Shown: piece after piece, positions 54,543-62,810 of the stretch
How the letters are laid out: each line of letters starts with the position of its first letter
How positions within the stretch are numbered: the first letter of the stretch is position 1
NCBI RefSeq assembly: GCF_901875635.1
Contig: NZ_CABFMN010000055.1
Location: forward strand, 28,586 to 92,585
Length of the DNA stretch: 64,000 nt
Source: Xylophilus ampelinus
GTDB taxonomy: Bacteria; Pseudomonadota; Gammaproteobacteria; Burkholderiales; Burkholderiaceae_C
Reading direction: 5' to 3'
Notes under the pieces: model-generated
The model's input: only the letters and a program-made list of their open reading frames with translations
What the model was told of the DNA's origin: nothing
Databases searched by the model: none
Position numbers and translations under genes: made by a program

Positions 54543-55672
54543 CTTCCGCTCTCCAGTTCGGCCGCGATGCGCTCGAACCAAGAACGCACCACGCCGAGAT
54601 AGCGCACGTCGTCGAGCAGGAAGGCGTCGTGGCCGTGCGGGGCGTCGATCTCGGCGTAGCTCACGCTGCGGCGGTTGTCCAGCAGGGCCTTGACGATCTC
54701 GCGGCTGCGCGCGGGCGAGAAGCGCCAGTCGGTGGTGAAGCTCACGAGCAGGAACTTGGCCGCGGCGCGCGCGAAGGCGGCGCGCAGATCGCCGCCGTGG
54801 GCGCCGGCGGGGTCGAAGTAGTCCAGCGCGCGCGTGATGAGCAGATAGGTGTTGGCGTCGAAGTACTCGCTGAACTTGTCGCCCTGGTAGCGCAGGTAGC
54901 TCTCGATCTGGAACTCGACGTCCTGGGTGGAATAGCGCAGGTCATCCGCCTTGAGTTGCCTACCGAATTTCTGGTTCATCACGTCGTCGCTCAGGTACGT
55001 GATGTGGCCGATCATGCGTGCGATGCGCAGGCCGCGCTTGGGCACCACGCCGTGCTCGTAGAAGTGGCCGCCGTGGAAGTCGGGGTCGGTCACGATGGCG
55101 CGGCGCGCGACCTCGTTGAAGGCGATGTTCTCGGCGTTGAGGTTGGGGGCGCTGGCAATCACCGCGGCGTGGCGCACGCGCTCGGGGTACTGCAAGGTCC
55201 ACGACAGCGCCTGCATGCCGCCGAGGCTGCCGCCCATCACGGCGGCCAGCGTGTCGATGCCCAGCGCATCGAGCAGGCGGGCCTGGGCATCGACCCAGTC
55301 CTCCACCGTGACGACCGGGAAGTCGGCGCCGTAGATGCGGCCGGTGTCGGGGTTGGTGTGCATCGGCCCCGTGGAGCCGAAGCAGGAGCCGAGGTTGTTG
55401 ATGCCGATGACGAAGAAGCGGTCGGTGTCGAGCGACTTGCCCGGGCCGATCATGTTGTCCCACCAGCCCTCGGACTTCGGTTGGCCGGCGTAGACGCCCG
55501 CGACGTGGTGCGAGGCGTTGAGCGCATGGCACACGAGTACCGCGTTGCTGCGGTCGGCGTTGAGCGTGCCGTAGGTCTCGTAGGCGAGCGAGTAGTCGCG
55601 GATCGACGCGCCGCTGCGCAGTGGCAGCGGCGCTTCGAAATGCATCGACTGGGGAACGACCTCGAAGGACAT
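54539..55672 (-). CDS. metX: homoserine O-acetyltransferase/O-succinyltransferase
   Basis: A 377-residue alpha/beta hydrolase acylating L-homoserine, the first committed step to methionine. Catalytic Ser149 in [11 protein letters not shown], Asp in [10 protein letters not shown] and His in [14 protein letters not shown] 55672 gives the common start [13 protein letters not shown]; the open frame continues into the leader without coding character. The leader carries a SAM-II riboswitch and a terminator, so transcription should fall when SAM is plentiful. metW follows with overlap. Confidence 0.97.
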   Translation of the reverse strand: MSFEVVPQSMHFEAPLPLRSGASIRDYSLAYETYGTLNADRSNAVLVCHALNASHHVAGVYAGQPKSEGWWDNMIGPGKSLDTDRFFVIGINNLGSCFGSTGPMHTNPDTGRIYGADFPVVTVEDWVDAQARLLDALGIDTLAAVMGGSLGGMQALSWTLQYPERVRHAAVIASAPNLNAENIAFNEVARRAIVTDPDFHGGHFYEHGVVPKRGLRIARMIGHITYLSDDVMNQKFGRQLKADDLRYSTQDVEFQIESYLRYQGDKFSEYFDANTYLLITRALDYFDPAGAHGGDLRAAFARAAAKFLLVSFTTDWRFSPARSREIVKALLDNRRSVSYAEIDAPHGHDAFLLDDVRYLGVVRSWFERIAAELESGR

Positions 55673-55706
55673 CAGCGGCCGCCCGGCCGCCCGAAGGGCG
55701 CTGAGC

Positions 55707-55745
55707 GCCCCCACGGGGGGCAGTGAACGAAGTGAACGTGGGGGC
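55707..55745. repeat. inverted repeat in the metX leader
   Basis: Perfect 9-bp arms GCCCCCACG and CGTGGGGGC flank a loop containing TGAACGAAGTGAAC. It sits between the attenuator and the metX start codon. Hairpins of this sequence are familiar to me from Comamonadaceae intergenic DNA, which is recollection, not checked. Confidence 0.65.
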
Positions 55746-55759
55746 ACATGTGAAAAATG

Positions 55760-55790
55760 AAAAACCCGGCCTCGCCAAAAACGAGCCGGG
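55760..55790 (-). terminator. intrinsic terminator/attenuator of metX
   Basis: On the minus strand, CCCGGCTCG pairs with CGAGGCCGGG (one bulged base) around a short T-rich loop, followed by five Ts. It lies about 10 nt downstream of the SAM-II aptamer and 88 nt before metX, fitting transcriptional attenuation. It could also end the upstream exporter transcript. Confidence 0.85.
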
Positions 55791-55800
55791 CCATTCCGTG

Positions 55801-55854
55801 GACGTCTTTAGCTGTATTTGTTGAGCGCCCGCAAGCTGAAGCAAATCGGCGCTG
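55801..55854 (-). ncRNA. SAM-II riboswitch of metXW
   Basis: The minus strand reads AGCGCC-GATTTGC, then TTGCGGGCGCT, CAACAAATA and CAGCTAAAG. Stem P1 is AGCGCC/GGCGCT. The GAUUU and AAAU segments, the UUGC before the 3' arm of P1 and the terminal GCUAAA match the SAM-II (metA-motif) pseudoknot point by point, including loop lengths. SAM-II is known upstream of metA/metX. A TATACT box (55874-55879) just upstream could be the -10 element. Confidence 0.88.
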
Positions 55855-55908
55855 CTCCCCGAAGGGAGCGGGCAGTATATCGTCGGGTCTCCAGGCGCGC
55901 CGCGGAGC

Positions 55909-56469
55909 TCAACCGAAGAGCGCCAGCAGGCCCAGGCCCAGGAAGATCACGGCCGAGATGGTGTGCACCAGCTTGATCGGCACCTTGCGCACGATGCGCT
56001 CGCCCAGGAAGACCACGGGCGCATTGGCCAGCATCATGCCCAGCGTGGTGCCGACGACGACCCACAGGTAATCGTGCGTGAAGCGCGCGGCCAGCATCAC
56101 GGTGGCGATCTGCGTCTTGTCGCCCATCTCGGCGAGGAAGAAGGCGACCAGCGTGGTGCCGAAGACGCCGAAGCGCGAGGTCTTAGGCGTGTCCTCGTCG
56201 TCGAGCTTGTCGGGGATCAGCATCCAGATCGCCATGGCGATGAAGGAGATGCCCAGGATCCAGCGCAGCACGTCGGGCCCCAGGGCACGCGTGACCCACG
56301 CGCCCACGGCGCCGGCGAGCGCATGGTTGACGATGGTGGCGGCGAAGATGCCCAGCACGATCGGCCAGGGCTTGCGGAATCGTGCGGCAAGCACGAGGGA
56401 GAGAAGTTGGGTCTTGTCGCCCATTTCTGCCAGCGCGACGATGCCGGTGGCAACCAGAAATGCTTCCAT
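55909..56469 (-). CDS. TMEM165/GDT1-family manganese exporter (UPF0016)
   Basis: A 186-residue inner-membrane cation transporter with six helices in two homologous halves, each carrying the signature EMGDKTQ (ALAEMGDKTQLLSLVLAARF and FLAEMGDKTQIATVMLAARF). Bacterial relatives (MneA type) export Mn2+. ATG 56469 is the start; the upstream in-frame codons are riboswitch RNA. It is preceded by a yybP-ykoY Mn riboswitch, which supports Mn export directly. Confidence 0.93.
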   Translation of the reverse strand: MEAFLVATGIVALAEMGDKTQLLSLVLAARFRKPWPIVLGIFAATIVNHALAGAVGAWVTRALGPDVLRWILGISFIAMAIWMLIPDKLDDEDTPKTSRFGVFGTTLVAFFLAEMGDKTQIATVMLAARFTHDYLWVVVGTTLGMMLANAPVVFLGERIVRKVPIKLVHTISAVIFLGLGLLALFG

Positions 56470-56533
56470 GATGACGTGGGGTTCCTCGGCCGAAGGACGC
56501 AATTGACCACGCAACCCTTCGGCCATATCCCGA

Positions 56534-56650
56534 AGTTGCGCAGTCAATGGTCTCGCCAGGTGATTCACTGTGTACGCCATGCCTGCGTGGGGCGCAGGAC
56601 AAGTCTGTTGACGCACACCCTTCTCGAGCGGAAGGCGGCTACTCCCCAAT
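56534..56650 (-). ncRNA. yybP-ykoY manganese riboswitch
   Basis: The minus strand holds the two conserved halves: TTGGGGAGTAGCC at the 5' end (56637-56649) and GGCGAGACCATTGACTGCG near 56535-56560, joined by GTCAACAGACTTG and GC-rich hairpins. These match the E. coli alx and mntP riboswitch cores, which turn on with Mn2+. A TAGAAT -10 box (56661-56666) is about 12 nt upstream. Confidence 0.9.
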
Positions 56651-56660
56651 GACGGCGGCG

Positions 56661-56666
56661 ATTCTA
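56661..56666 (-). promoter_or_regulatory. -10 box TAGAAT of the Mn exporter transcript
   Basis: Minus-strand TAGAATCGCCGCC ends about 12 nt before the riboswitch begins, the correct place for a promoter. It gives a leader of about 185 nt. Confidence 0.65.
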
Positions 56667-56773
56667 GCCTCCGGGTTTACCCATAGCCAGTTCGATGTAG
56701 GAAATGATCCATGTAAGCGTGCGCTCGCCTTGCCTAAATGCAAACATGGCGTTGTGCCGGGGCAAATTCCTAG

Positions 56774-56800
56774 TTGCACCCGAAATAAATCACCCATAAT
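56774..56800 (+). promoter_or_regulatory. candidate promoter of the RRM-protein gene
   Basis: TTGCAC (56774-56779) and CATAAT (56795-56800) are separated by 15 bp in an AT-richer stretch. This predicts a 5' leader of about 120 nt before ATG 56926, which contains GC-rich segments and could be a cold-shock-type leader. Confidence 0.45.
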
Positions 56801-56925
56801 GGTCGGGCCTCCGGTCGGAAATGCCGGGGCGATTCGGTGATCGGTCAGTTTCGCCGGGTGTGCGCAGAGCACGCCTCGCTTTCGGGACTCCATCGCTTTT
56901 TCTCAGTGTTCATAGGAGTCCCGTG

Positions 56926-57444
56926 ATGGGCAACAAACTGTACGTCGGCAACCTGCCTTATTCGGTGCGCGACGGAGATCTCGAGCAGGCCTTCGGCCAG
57001 TTCGGCGCCGTGACCAGTGCCAAGGTCATGATGGAACGCGAAACCGGCCGCTCCAAGGGCTTCGGTTTCGTCGAAATGGGCAGCGATGCCGAGGCGCAGG
57101 CCGCCATCCAGGGCATGAATGGCCAGCCGTTGGGCGGCCGCAGTGTCGTGGTGAATGAAGCACGCCCGATGGAACCGCGTCCTCCCCGTAGCGGTGGCTA
57201 CGGTGGTGGTGGCGGCGGTTACGGCGGCGGTGGTGGCGGCGGCTACGGTGGCGGCGGCGGCGGTGGTTACGGCGGCGGTGGTGGCGGTCGCAGCGGCGGC
57301 GGTGGTGGCTACGGCGGTGGCCGCGGCGCCAGCGGCGGCGGCAACGACGGCAGCTTCCGCAGCCCCTACGGCACCGGCCCGCGCGGCGGTGGCGGTGGTG
57401 GCAACCGCGGTGGCTACGGCGGCGGCGGCAACAGCGGCTACTGA
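56926..57444 (+). CDS. glycine-rich RRM RNA-binding protein
   Basis: A 172-residue protein. Residues 1-80 are one RNA-recognition motif with RNP2 (KLYVGNLPYSV) and RNP1 (KGFGFVEM). Residues about 85-172 are Gly-rich with repeated GGYGGGGG and a few Arg, similar to plant and cyanobacterial cold-induced RNA-binding proteins. Likely a single-stranded-RNA chaperone. The ribosome-binding site is AGGAG at 56914, seven bases from the start. A terminator follows. Confidence 0.93.
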   Translation: MGNKLYVGNLPYSVRDGDLEQAFGQFGAVTSAKVMMERETGRSKGFGFVEMGSDAEAQAAIQGMNGQPLGGRSVVVNEARPMEPRPPRSGGYGGGGGGYGGGGGGGYGGGGGGGYGGGGGGRSGGGGGYGGGRGASGGGNDGSFRSPYGTGPRGGGGGGNRGGYGGGGNSGY

Positions 57445-57468
57445 TCCGACCTCGGTCGCAGACAGACG

Positions 57469-57493
57469 AAAGGCTCCCTCGGGAGCCTTTTTC
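57469..57493 (+). terminator. rho-independent terminator of the RRM gene
   Basis: AAAGGCTCCC-TC-GGGAGCCTTT forms a 10-bp stem followed by Ts, 25 bp after the stop codon. Confidence 0.92.
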
Positions 57494-57540
57494 TTTCTCG
57501 CCCCTCCGCGCGCCGCCGCCAAGCCGACGGCACTGCCCGG

Positions 57541-58323
57541 CTACTCGCCGCTGCGCTTCTTGCGTGCGCGCCCTTGCACGGCGCGGTCGAAGAGTGCGTT
57601 CGGCATCAGGCGCATGATCTTGGCGACCACGCCCATCTGCCAGGGGATGACGCGATAGCTGGTGCCAGCTTCGATGGCACGGAAGGCCTGCTCGGCGAAA
57701 TCGTCCGCCTGCATCAGGAAGGGCATGCCGTAGCGGTTGCCTTGCGTGAGCGGCGTGTCGATGTAGCCGGGGCAGAGAGTGACGACCTTGACGCCCGTGG
57801 GCCGCAACTCGCCCCGCATGCTCTCGCAGTAGGCGACCACGCCCGCCTTGCTGGCGCAATACGCGCCGTGGCCCGGCAGGCCGCGGATCGAGGCCACGCT
57901 GCCGATGCCCACGAGCCGCCCGCTGCCGCGCTGAACCATGCCGGCGATGAAGGGGTGGAAGGTCGCCGCCAGCCCCACGTTGTTGATGGCGAAGGTCTGT
58001 GCCATCACGTCGAGGTCGCCGCGCTCGGCGGTGTCGATGCCCACGCTGATGCCGGCGTTGGCGATCACCACGTCGGGCAGGCCCTGCGTGGCCAGGCAGT
58101 CCGCACCCGCCCCCACGATGCTGTCGATCACGCCCACGTCGGCGCTATGAATTCGGTAGCTGTCTGCGCTCAATCCACGGGCCTTGGCCCACGATTCGAT
58201 CTCGGCCGTGCGACGCGCCACGAGGGCCAGCCGGTAGCCGGCGTCGGCGAAGCGCCCGGCCAACGCCTGGCCGATGCCGCTGGACGCACCGGTGATGAAG
58301 GCCAGCGGTGCGGTGCTCGTCAT
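57541..58323 (-). CDS. short-chain dehydrogenase/reductase
   Basis: A 260-residue classical SDR. Cofactor loop TGASSGIGQALAGRFADAGY, NAGIS motif, catalytic Ser in GIGSVASIRG and YCASKAG. It has a basic C-terminus (FDRAVQGRARKKRSGE). Substrate unknown. It starts 17 bp after the lptC stop, so it may be co-transcribed with kdsD-kdsC-lptC. The segment RGLSADSYRIHSADVG may derive from half of a dispersed repeat. Confidence 0.92.
   Translation of the reverse strand: MTSTAPLAFITGASSGIGQALAGRFADAGYRLALVARRTAEIESWAKARGLSADSYRIHSADVGVIDSIVGAGADCLATQGLPDVVIANAGISVGIDTAERGDLDVMAQTFAINNVGLAATFHPFIAGMVQRGSGRLVGIGSVASIRGLPGHGAYCASKAGVVAYCESMRGELRPTGVKVVTLCPGYIDTPLTQGNRYGMPFLMQADDFAEQAFRAIEAGTSYRVIPWQMGVVAKIMRLMPNALFDRAVQGRARKKRSGE
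58142..58172 (+). repeat. possible partial palindromic repeat inside SDR gene
   Basis: GCGCTATGAATTCGGTAGCT followed by GTCTGCGCTC resembles the first half of the dispersed repeat (GCTATGAAATCGATAGCTGC then TCGCGC). Sixteen bases (GGCGCTATGAATTCGG) are identical to the complement of copy a. In frame within the SDR gene. Could be coincidence. Confidence 0.4.
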
Positions 58324-58340
58324 GGGCAGGGGCTTCCGGA

Positions 58341-59027
58341 TCAGCGCTTGCCGGCCGGCATTGCGGCCGAGGGCACCAGCAGGCCGCGCACGCGGCCATT
58401 GAGGTTGGCGATGCCGCTGAGGTTGTCGTAGTCCATCGAGTCGGCCGTGAAGCGGTCCGAGCCGCGGATCAGCGTGACGGGCTTGTTGGACTTCACGCGC
58501 TCGGTGTTGACGAAGGCATGCAGGAAGTCGCCGCGGAACTCCAGCCGCGGCATCGGACGCCCATTGGCCAGGACTGCCGCATCGCGGATGACCACCGCGT
58601 TGCCGAAGAGCTGGATCTCGCTGCCGTCGCCGTTCGACAGGCCGCGGTCGGCGGTGGCGTGCGTGACCAGGCCGTCGGGCGAGATCGAGCGCACGCGCAC
58701 CTGGTCGACCTCGAGCGTGTCGGTGTCAGGGTAATGGCGCCCCTCCTTGCCCGACAGCTCACTGCGCAGGCTGCCGTCCGGCAGGAAGTTCTTGACCGTG
58801 AAATCACGCATGAAGAAGTCCGGCTCGTGCGTGGGCGCCTGCTTGGCGGTGGGCTGGACGAGGCGCGGGGCGTTGCGCACCAGCCAGTAGGTGCCCAGCG
58901 CCAGCGCGCCGGTGAGGATGATCGGCAGGTACAGGCTGGCGCGGTCCAGGCTCTGGCGCAGCCGCTTCCAGGCGCCCAGGCGTTCGCGCCGCGCCTGGAG
59001 GGCATCCGCCGGCGTCGCCGTACTCAT
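58341..59027 (-). CDS. lptC: LPS export protein LptC
   Basis: A 228-residue inner-membrane-anchored periplasmic bridge component passing LPS from LptBFG to LptA. One N-terminal transmembrane helix (LYLPIILTGALALGTYWLV), then the beta-jellyroll OstA-like domain (DFFMRDFTVKNFLPDGSLRS, GKEGRHYPDTDTLEVDQVRV, FTADSMDYDNLSGIANLNGR). Its start overlaps the kdsC stop as ATGA. lptA and lptB are not in the window. Confidence 0.95.
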   Translation of the reverse strand: MSTATPADALQARRERLGAWKRLRQSLDRASLYLPIILTGALALGTYWLVRNAPRLVQPTAKQAPTHEPDFFMRDFTVKNFLPDGSLRSELSGKEGRHYPDTDTLEVDQVRVRSISPDGLVTHATADRGLSNGDGSEIQLFGNAVVIRDAAVLANGRPMPRLEFRGDFLHAFVNTERVKSNKPVTLIRGSDRFTADSMDYDNLSGIANLNGRVRGLLVPSAAMPAGKR

Positions 59028-59593
59028 GCGACCACCCCCTGTGCCGCATCGAGCAGGCGGCGGTAGTGGCCGCCGGCCATCAGCAGCAGGTCGCAGAATT
59101 CGCGCGCAGCGCCCTCGCCCCCGCGGGCCGTGGTCACATGGTGCACGGCGGCGCGCACCTCGACGTGTGCGTTGGCCGGCGCGGCCGCGAAGCTGACCTG
59201 GCGCAGCACCGGGAGGTCGGGCCAGTCGTCGCCGATGGCGGCCGCCTGCGCCCAGTCCAGGCCCAGGGCGTCGAGCATGGCCTGCGCGGCCGGCAGCTTG
59301 TCGGTGGTGCCGTAGCGCACCTGGTCGATGCCCAACGCCTCCAGCCGCACGCGCAGCGGCTTCGAATCGCGGCCCGTGATGACGGCCGGCACGATGCCCG
59401 CGCGGCGCAGCATCTGCAGGCCGTAGCCGTCGAGGATGGAGAAGCGCTTGAGCGTCTCGCCCGCCCCGCTGAAGTACACGCCGCCGTCGGTCAGCACGCC
59501 GTCGACGTCGAAGAAGGCGACGCGAACGGCCTGAGCGGCGAGCAGGGTCTCGGGCGCGAACTGCTGCGCGGGGACCAGAGGGGTGCCCGCCAT
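59024..59593 (-). CDS. kdsC: 3-deoxy-D-manno-octulosonate 8-phosphate phosphatase
   Basis: A 189-residue HAD-superfamily phosphatase releasing KDO from KDO-8-phosphate for lipid A-core synthesis. HAD motifs: FFDVDGVLTDGG (Asp nucleophile and general acid), VITGRDSKPLRVR, and AIGDDWPDLPVL. It overlaps kdsD upstream and lptC downstream, a tight LPS operon. Confidence 0.96.
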   Translation of the reverse strand: MAGTPLVPAQQFAPETLLAAQAVRVAFFDVDGVLTDGGVYFSGAGETLKRFSILDGYGLQMLRRAGIVPAVITGRDSKPLRVRLEALGIDQVRYGTTDKLPAAQAMLDALGLDWAQAAAIGDDWPDLPVLRQVSFAAAPANAHVEVRAAVHHVTTARGGEGAAREFCDLLLMAGGHYRRLLDAAQGVVA

Positions 59594-60579
59594 CAGATGA
59601 CCTTGGCCCGCATCAAGTCGGTGGTGTTGAGCGCGCCCGTCAGGCGGCCCTCGGCGTCGACCACGAACAGCCGCGTGATGCCGTGCTGCTCCATCAGCTC
59701 GGCCGCTTCGACCGCCAGCGCGTCGGCGCGCACGGTGCGCGGGTTGCGGTGCATGACGTCGGCCGCCGTGGGCGCGCGCAGGTCGGCGCCGGCCTCGATG
59801 AGGCGGCGCAGGTCGCCGTCGGTGAAGATGCCGGCCGCGCGGCCGGCCTCGTCCATCACGGCCGCGGCGCCGAAGCCCTGGTTGCTCATGGCACGCATCA
59901 GTTCGGTGATGCCGGCCGTGGGCAGGACGCGCGGCACCGCATCGCCCGATCGCATGACGTCGCTCACGTGCGTGAGCAGCTTGCGGCCGAGGGCGCCGCC
60001 GGGGTGCGAACGCGCATAGTCCTCGGTGCCGAAGCCGCGCGCGTCGAGCAGCGCGACGGCCAGCGCATCGCCCATCGCCATCTGCGCCGTGGTGCTGGCG
60101 GTGGGCGCCAGGTTCAGCGGGCAGGCTTCCTTGTCGACACCGGTGTCGATCACCAGGTCGGCATGGCGCGCCAGCGTGGACTTGTGGCCGCCGGTCATCG
60201 CGATCAGCGGCACACCCTGACGCTTGATGACGGGAAGGATGGCAGCGAGTTCGTCGCTCTCGCCGCTGTTGGAGATGCCGATGACGATGTCCACCGTCTT
60301 GATCATCCCGAGGTCGCCGTGGCTGGCCTCGGCGGGGTGGACGAACATCGCGGGCGTGCCGGTGGAAGCCAGCGTGGCAGCGATCTTGCGGCCCACGTGG
60401 CCGCTCTTGCCCATGCCCATCACCACCACGCGGCCACGCACCTCGAGGATGCGGCGCACCGCCTCGACGAAAGACTCCCCGAGCCGCGCCTTCAGGCCCA
60501 GGACGGCCGCGGCCTCGATGTCGAAGGTGGCGCGGGCCCGCGCCAGGAGGGCATCGGGATCGAGGGGCAGGGAACTCAT
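59593..60579 (-). CDS. kdsD: D-arabinose-5-phosphate isomerase
   Basis: A 328-residue enzyme converting ribulose-5-phosphate to arabinose-5-phosphate, the first step to KDO. SIS domain with VVVMGMGKSGHVGRKIAATL, HPAEASHGDLGMI and ISNSGESDELAAILP, followed by two CBS domains (VPRVLPTAGITELMRAMSNQ; NPRTVRADALAVEAAELMEQ). First gene of kdsD-kdsC-lptC. ATG 60579. Confidence 0.96.
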   Translation of the reverse strand: MSSLPLDPDALLARARATFDIEAAAVLGLKARLGESFVEAVRRILEVRGRVVVMGMGKSGHVGRKIAATLASTGTPAMFVHPAEASHGDLGMIKTVDIVIGISNSGESDELAAILPVIKRQGVPLIAMTGGHKSTLARHADLVIDTGVDKEACPLNLAPTASTTAQMAMGDALAVALLDARGFGTEDYARSHPGGALGRKLLTHVSDVMRSGDAVPRVLPTAGITELMRAMSNQGFGAAAVMDEAGRAAGIFTDGDLRRLIEAGADLRAPTAADVMHRNPRTVRADALAVEAAELMEQHGITRLFVVDAEGRLTGALNTTDLMRAKVI

Positions 60580-60736
60580 GCGGGAATTTTATCGACCGGC
60601 CGGTGCCCCCACGGAAAGCGCATGGCGCTTGCTAGGATCGGCGCATGCCCGCGCCCCACGCCTCCTGTCCGACCGAATCCATTTCGGCGAGGCGCGGGTC
60701 GGGCGGCGGGCGCGCGCACGGCCCGCGGAGCGCGGC

Positions 60737-62722
60737 TTGAGCTCCTTCGAACTCACGCTGCTGTACCTGCTGGCCGCCGTGCTCGGCGTGGTGGCCTGCC
60801 GCTCCTTGAAGCTGCCGCCGATGCTCGGCTACCTCGTGGCCGGCGTGCTGATCGGCCCGCATGCGCTCAAGCTGGCCGACAACGACGAAGGCATCAAGCA
60901 CCTGGGCGAGTTCGGCGTCGTGTTCCTGATGTTCGTGATCGGGCTGGAGTTCAGCCTGCCGAAGCTACGCGCCATGCGCAAGCACGTGTTCGGGCTCGGC
61001 CTGCTGCAGGTGCTGCTCACGATGGGCTTGGCGACCGTGGGCGCGCTCGTGCTGGCGCGCTTCCTGCCGCCGCAGTGGCGCCTGGGCTGGCAGACGGCGC
61101 TGGCGCTGTCGGGCGCGCTGACGATGAGCAGCACCGCCATCGTCGTCAAGCTGATGGCCGAGCGGCTGGAACTCGAGAGCGAGCACGGCAGGCGCGTGAT
61201 GGGCGTGCTGCTGTTCCAGGATCTGGCGGTGGTGCCGCTGCTGGTGCTGATCCCCGCGTTGGGCGCCCCGCCCGAGACGCTGATCAAGGACCTCGGCATC
61301 GCGATGCTCAAGGCGACGGCGCTGGTGGGCCTGCTGCTCTACGGCGGCCCGCGGGTGATGCGCTGGTGGCTCACCCTGGTCGCGCGGCGGCGCAGCGAGG
61401 AGCTGTTCATGCTCAACCTGCTGCTGGTCACCCTGGGCTTGGCCTGGCTGACCGAGCTGGCCGGGCTGTCCCTCGCGCTGGGCGCCTTCATTGCCGGCAT
61501 GCTGGTCTCCGAGACCGAATACAAGCACCAGGTCGAGACCGACATTCGCGCCTTCCATGACGTGCTGCTCGGGCTGTTCTTCATCACCATCGGCATGTCG
61601 CTCGACTGGCACGTGGTGGTGGACCACTGGGCGCTGGTGGCGGTACTGCTGGTGCTGCCGCTGGGCTTCAAGCTGGCGCTGGTGACGGCCTTGGCGCGCG
61701 GGCTGGGCGCCACCTCGGGGGTGTCGCTGCGCACGGGGTTGTACCTGGCGCAGGCGGGCGAGTTCGGCTTCGTGCTGCTCACGCTGGCGCAGGATCGCAG
61801 CCTGCTGCCGCCCTGGCTCGCCAACCCGGTGCTGGCCTCGATGATTCTGTCGATGCTGGCCACGCCCTTCATCGTGATGTACAGCAACGCCATCGTGCGC
61901 AAGCTGGTCGCCAGCGACTGGATGCAGCAGTCGCTGCAGATGACCAGCATCGCGCGCAAGACCATCAACACGGCCGAGCACGTGATCATCTGCGGCTACG
62001 GCCGCTGCGGGCAGAACCTGGCGCGCATGCTGGAGCGCGAAGGCATCCCCTACATGGCGCTGGACCTCGACCCCGACCGCGTGCGCCAGGCCGCTGCCGC
62101 CGGCGACTCGGTGGTCTTCGGCGATGCGGCGCGGCTGCAGGCGCTGATGGCCGCCGGCCTCGCGCGCGCCAGCGCCGTCGTCATCACCTACCTCGACGTG
62201 CCGGGCGCGCTCAAGGTGCTTGCGAACATCCGCGCGCACGCACCGCAGGTGCCGGTGATCGTGCGCACGCAGGACGACCACGACCTCGAGAAGCTGCAGG
62301 CCGCCGGCGCGACCGAGGTGGTGCCGGAGGCGATCGAGGGCTCGCTCATGCTGGCCAGCCATGCACTGGCGCTGGTGGGCGTGCCGATGCGGCGCGTGAT
62401 CCGCGTGGTGCAGGACCAGCGCGACGCGCGCTACAACCTGCTGCGCGGGTACTTCCACGGCGCCGACGACGACACCGTGGACGAGATCGACCACGAGCGG
62501 CTCGACAGCTTCACGCTGACGGCCGGCGCCCGCGCCATCGGCCGGCCGCTGGCGCAGCTGGCGCTGCAGGCGATGGGCGTGCGCGTGGCGGCCTTGCGGC
62601 GCCAGGGGGGCCAGGCGGCCCAGCCCGGCGACGACACGGTGCTGGCGGACGGCGACACCCTGGTGCTCTCGGGCAAGCCGGGCGCGCTGGCCTTGGCGAT
62701 CGACAAGCTCCAGCGCGGCTGA
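60737..62722 (+). CDS. Kef-type monovalent cation:proton antiporter (CPA2) with TrkA domains
   Basis: A 661-residue inner-membrane protein. Residues about 1-385 form 12-13 transmembrane helices of the Na/H-exchanger fold (LGYLVAGVLIGPHALKLADN, GVVFLMFVIGLEFSLPKLRA, LSGALTMSSTAIVVKLMAER). Then a TrkA-N Rossmann domain (AEHVIICGYGRCGQNLARML) and a TrkA-C domain near the C-terminus. Similar to YbaL/KefB/KefC, gated K+ efflux. The start is taken as TTG 60737, which has GCGGAG upstream; no in-frame ATG gives a sensible N-terminus. Divergent from kdsD. Confidence 0.93.
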   Translation: MSSFELTLLYLLAAVLGVVACRSLKLPPMLGYLVAGVLIGPHALKLADNDEGIKHLGEFGVVFLMFVIGLEFSLPKLRAMRKHVFGLGLLQVLLTMGLATVGALVLARFLPPQWRLGWQTALALSGALTMSSTAIVVKLMAERLELESEHGRRVMGVLLFQDLAVVPLLVLIPALGAPPETLIKDLGIAMLKATALVGLLLYGGPRVMRWWLTLVARRRSEELFMLNLLLVTLGLAWLTELAGLSLALGAFIAGMLVSETEYKHQVETDIRAFHDVLLGLFFITIGMSLDWHVVVDHWALVAVLLVLPLGFKLALVTALARGLGATSGVSLRTGLYLAQAGEFGFVLLTLAQDRSLLPPWLANPVLASMILSMLATPFIVMYSNAIVRKLVASDWMQQSLQMTSIARKTINTAEHVIICGYGRCGQNLARMLEREGIPYMALDLDPDRVRQAAAAGDSVVFGDAARLQALMAAGLARASAVVITYLDVPGALKVLANIRAHAPQVPVIVRTQDDHDLEKLQAAGATEVVPEAIEGSLMLASHALALVGVPMRRVIRVVQDQRDARYNLLRGYFHGADDDTVDEIDHERLDSFTLTAGARAIGRPLAQLALQAMGVRVAALRRQGGQAAQPGDDTVLADGDTLVLSGKPGALALAIDKLQRG

Positions 62723-62738
62723 GCGACGCCCGCGGCGG

Positions 62739-62804
62739 TTTCAAGCCATTTCGGCCCGCAGCGCCCGCGGGACGGGCGCGAGCAGCTATCGATTCAATAG
62801 CAAA
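62739..62804 (-). repeat. dispersed 65-bp palindromic repeat, copy i
   Basis: Between the convergent antiporter and zinc-ribbon genes: GTTTCAAGCCATTTCGGCCC, GCAGCGCCCGCGGGACGGGC, GCGAGCAGCTATCGATTCAA, TAGCAAA. The first 23 bases are identical to the derivative inside murU. Confidence 0.88.
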
Positions 62805-62810
62805 GCAGGC

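Noticed and set aside
57190..57440. GGYGGGGG-coding tandem DNA as a mobile or regulatory repeat
   Set aside because: It is the ordinary Gly-rich tail of the RRM protein.
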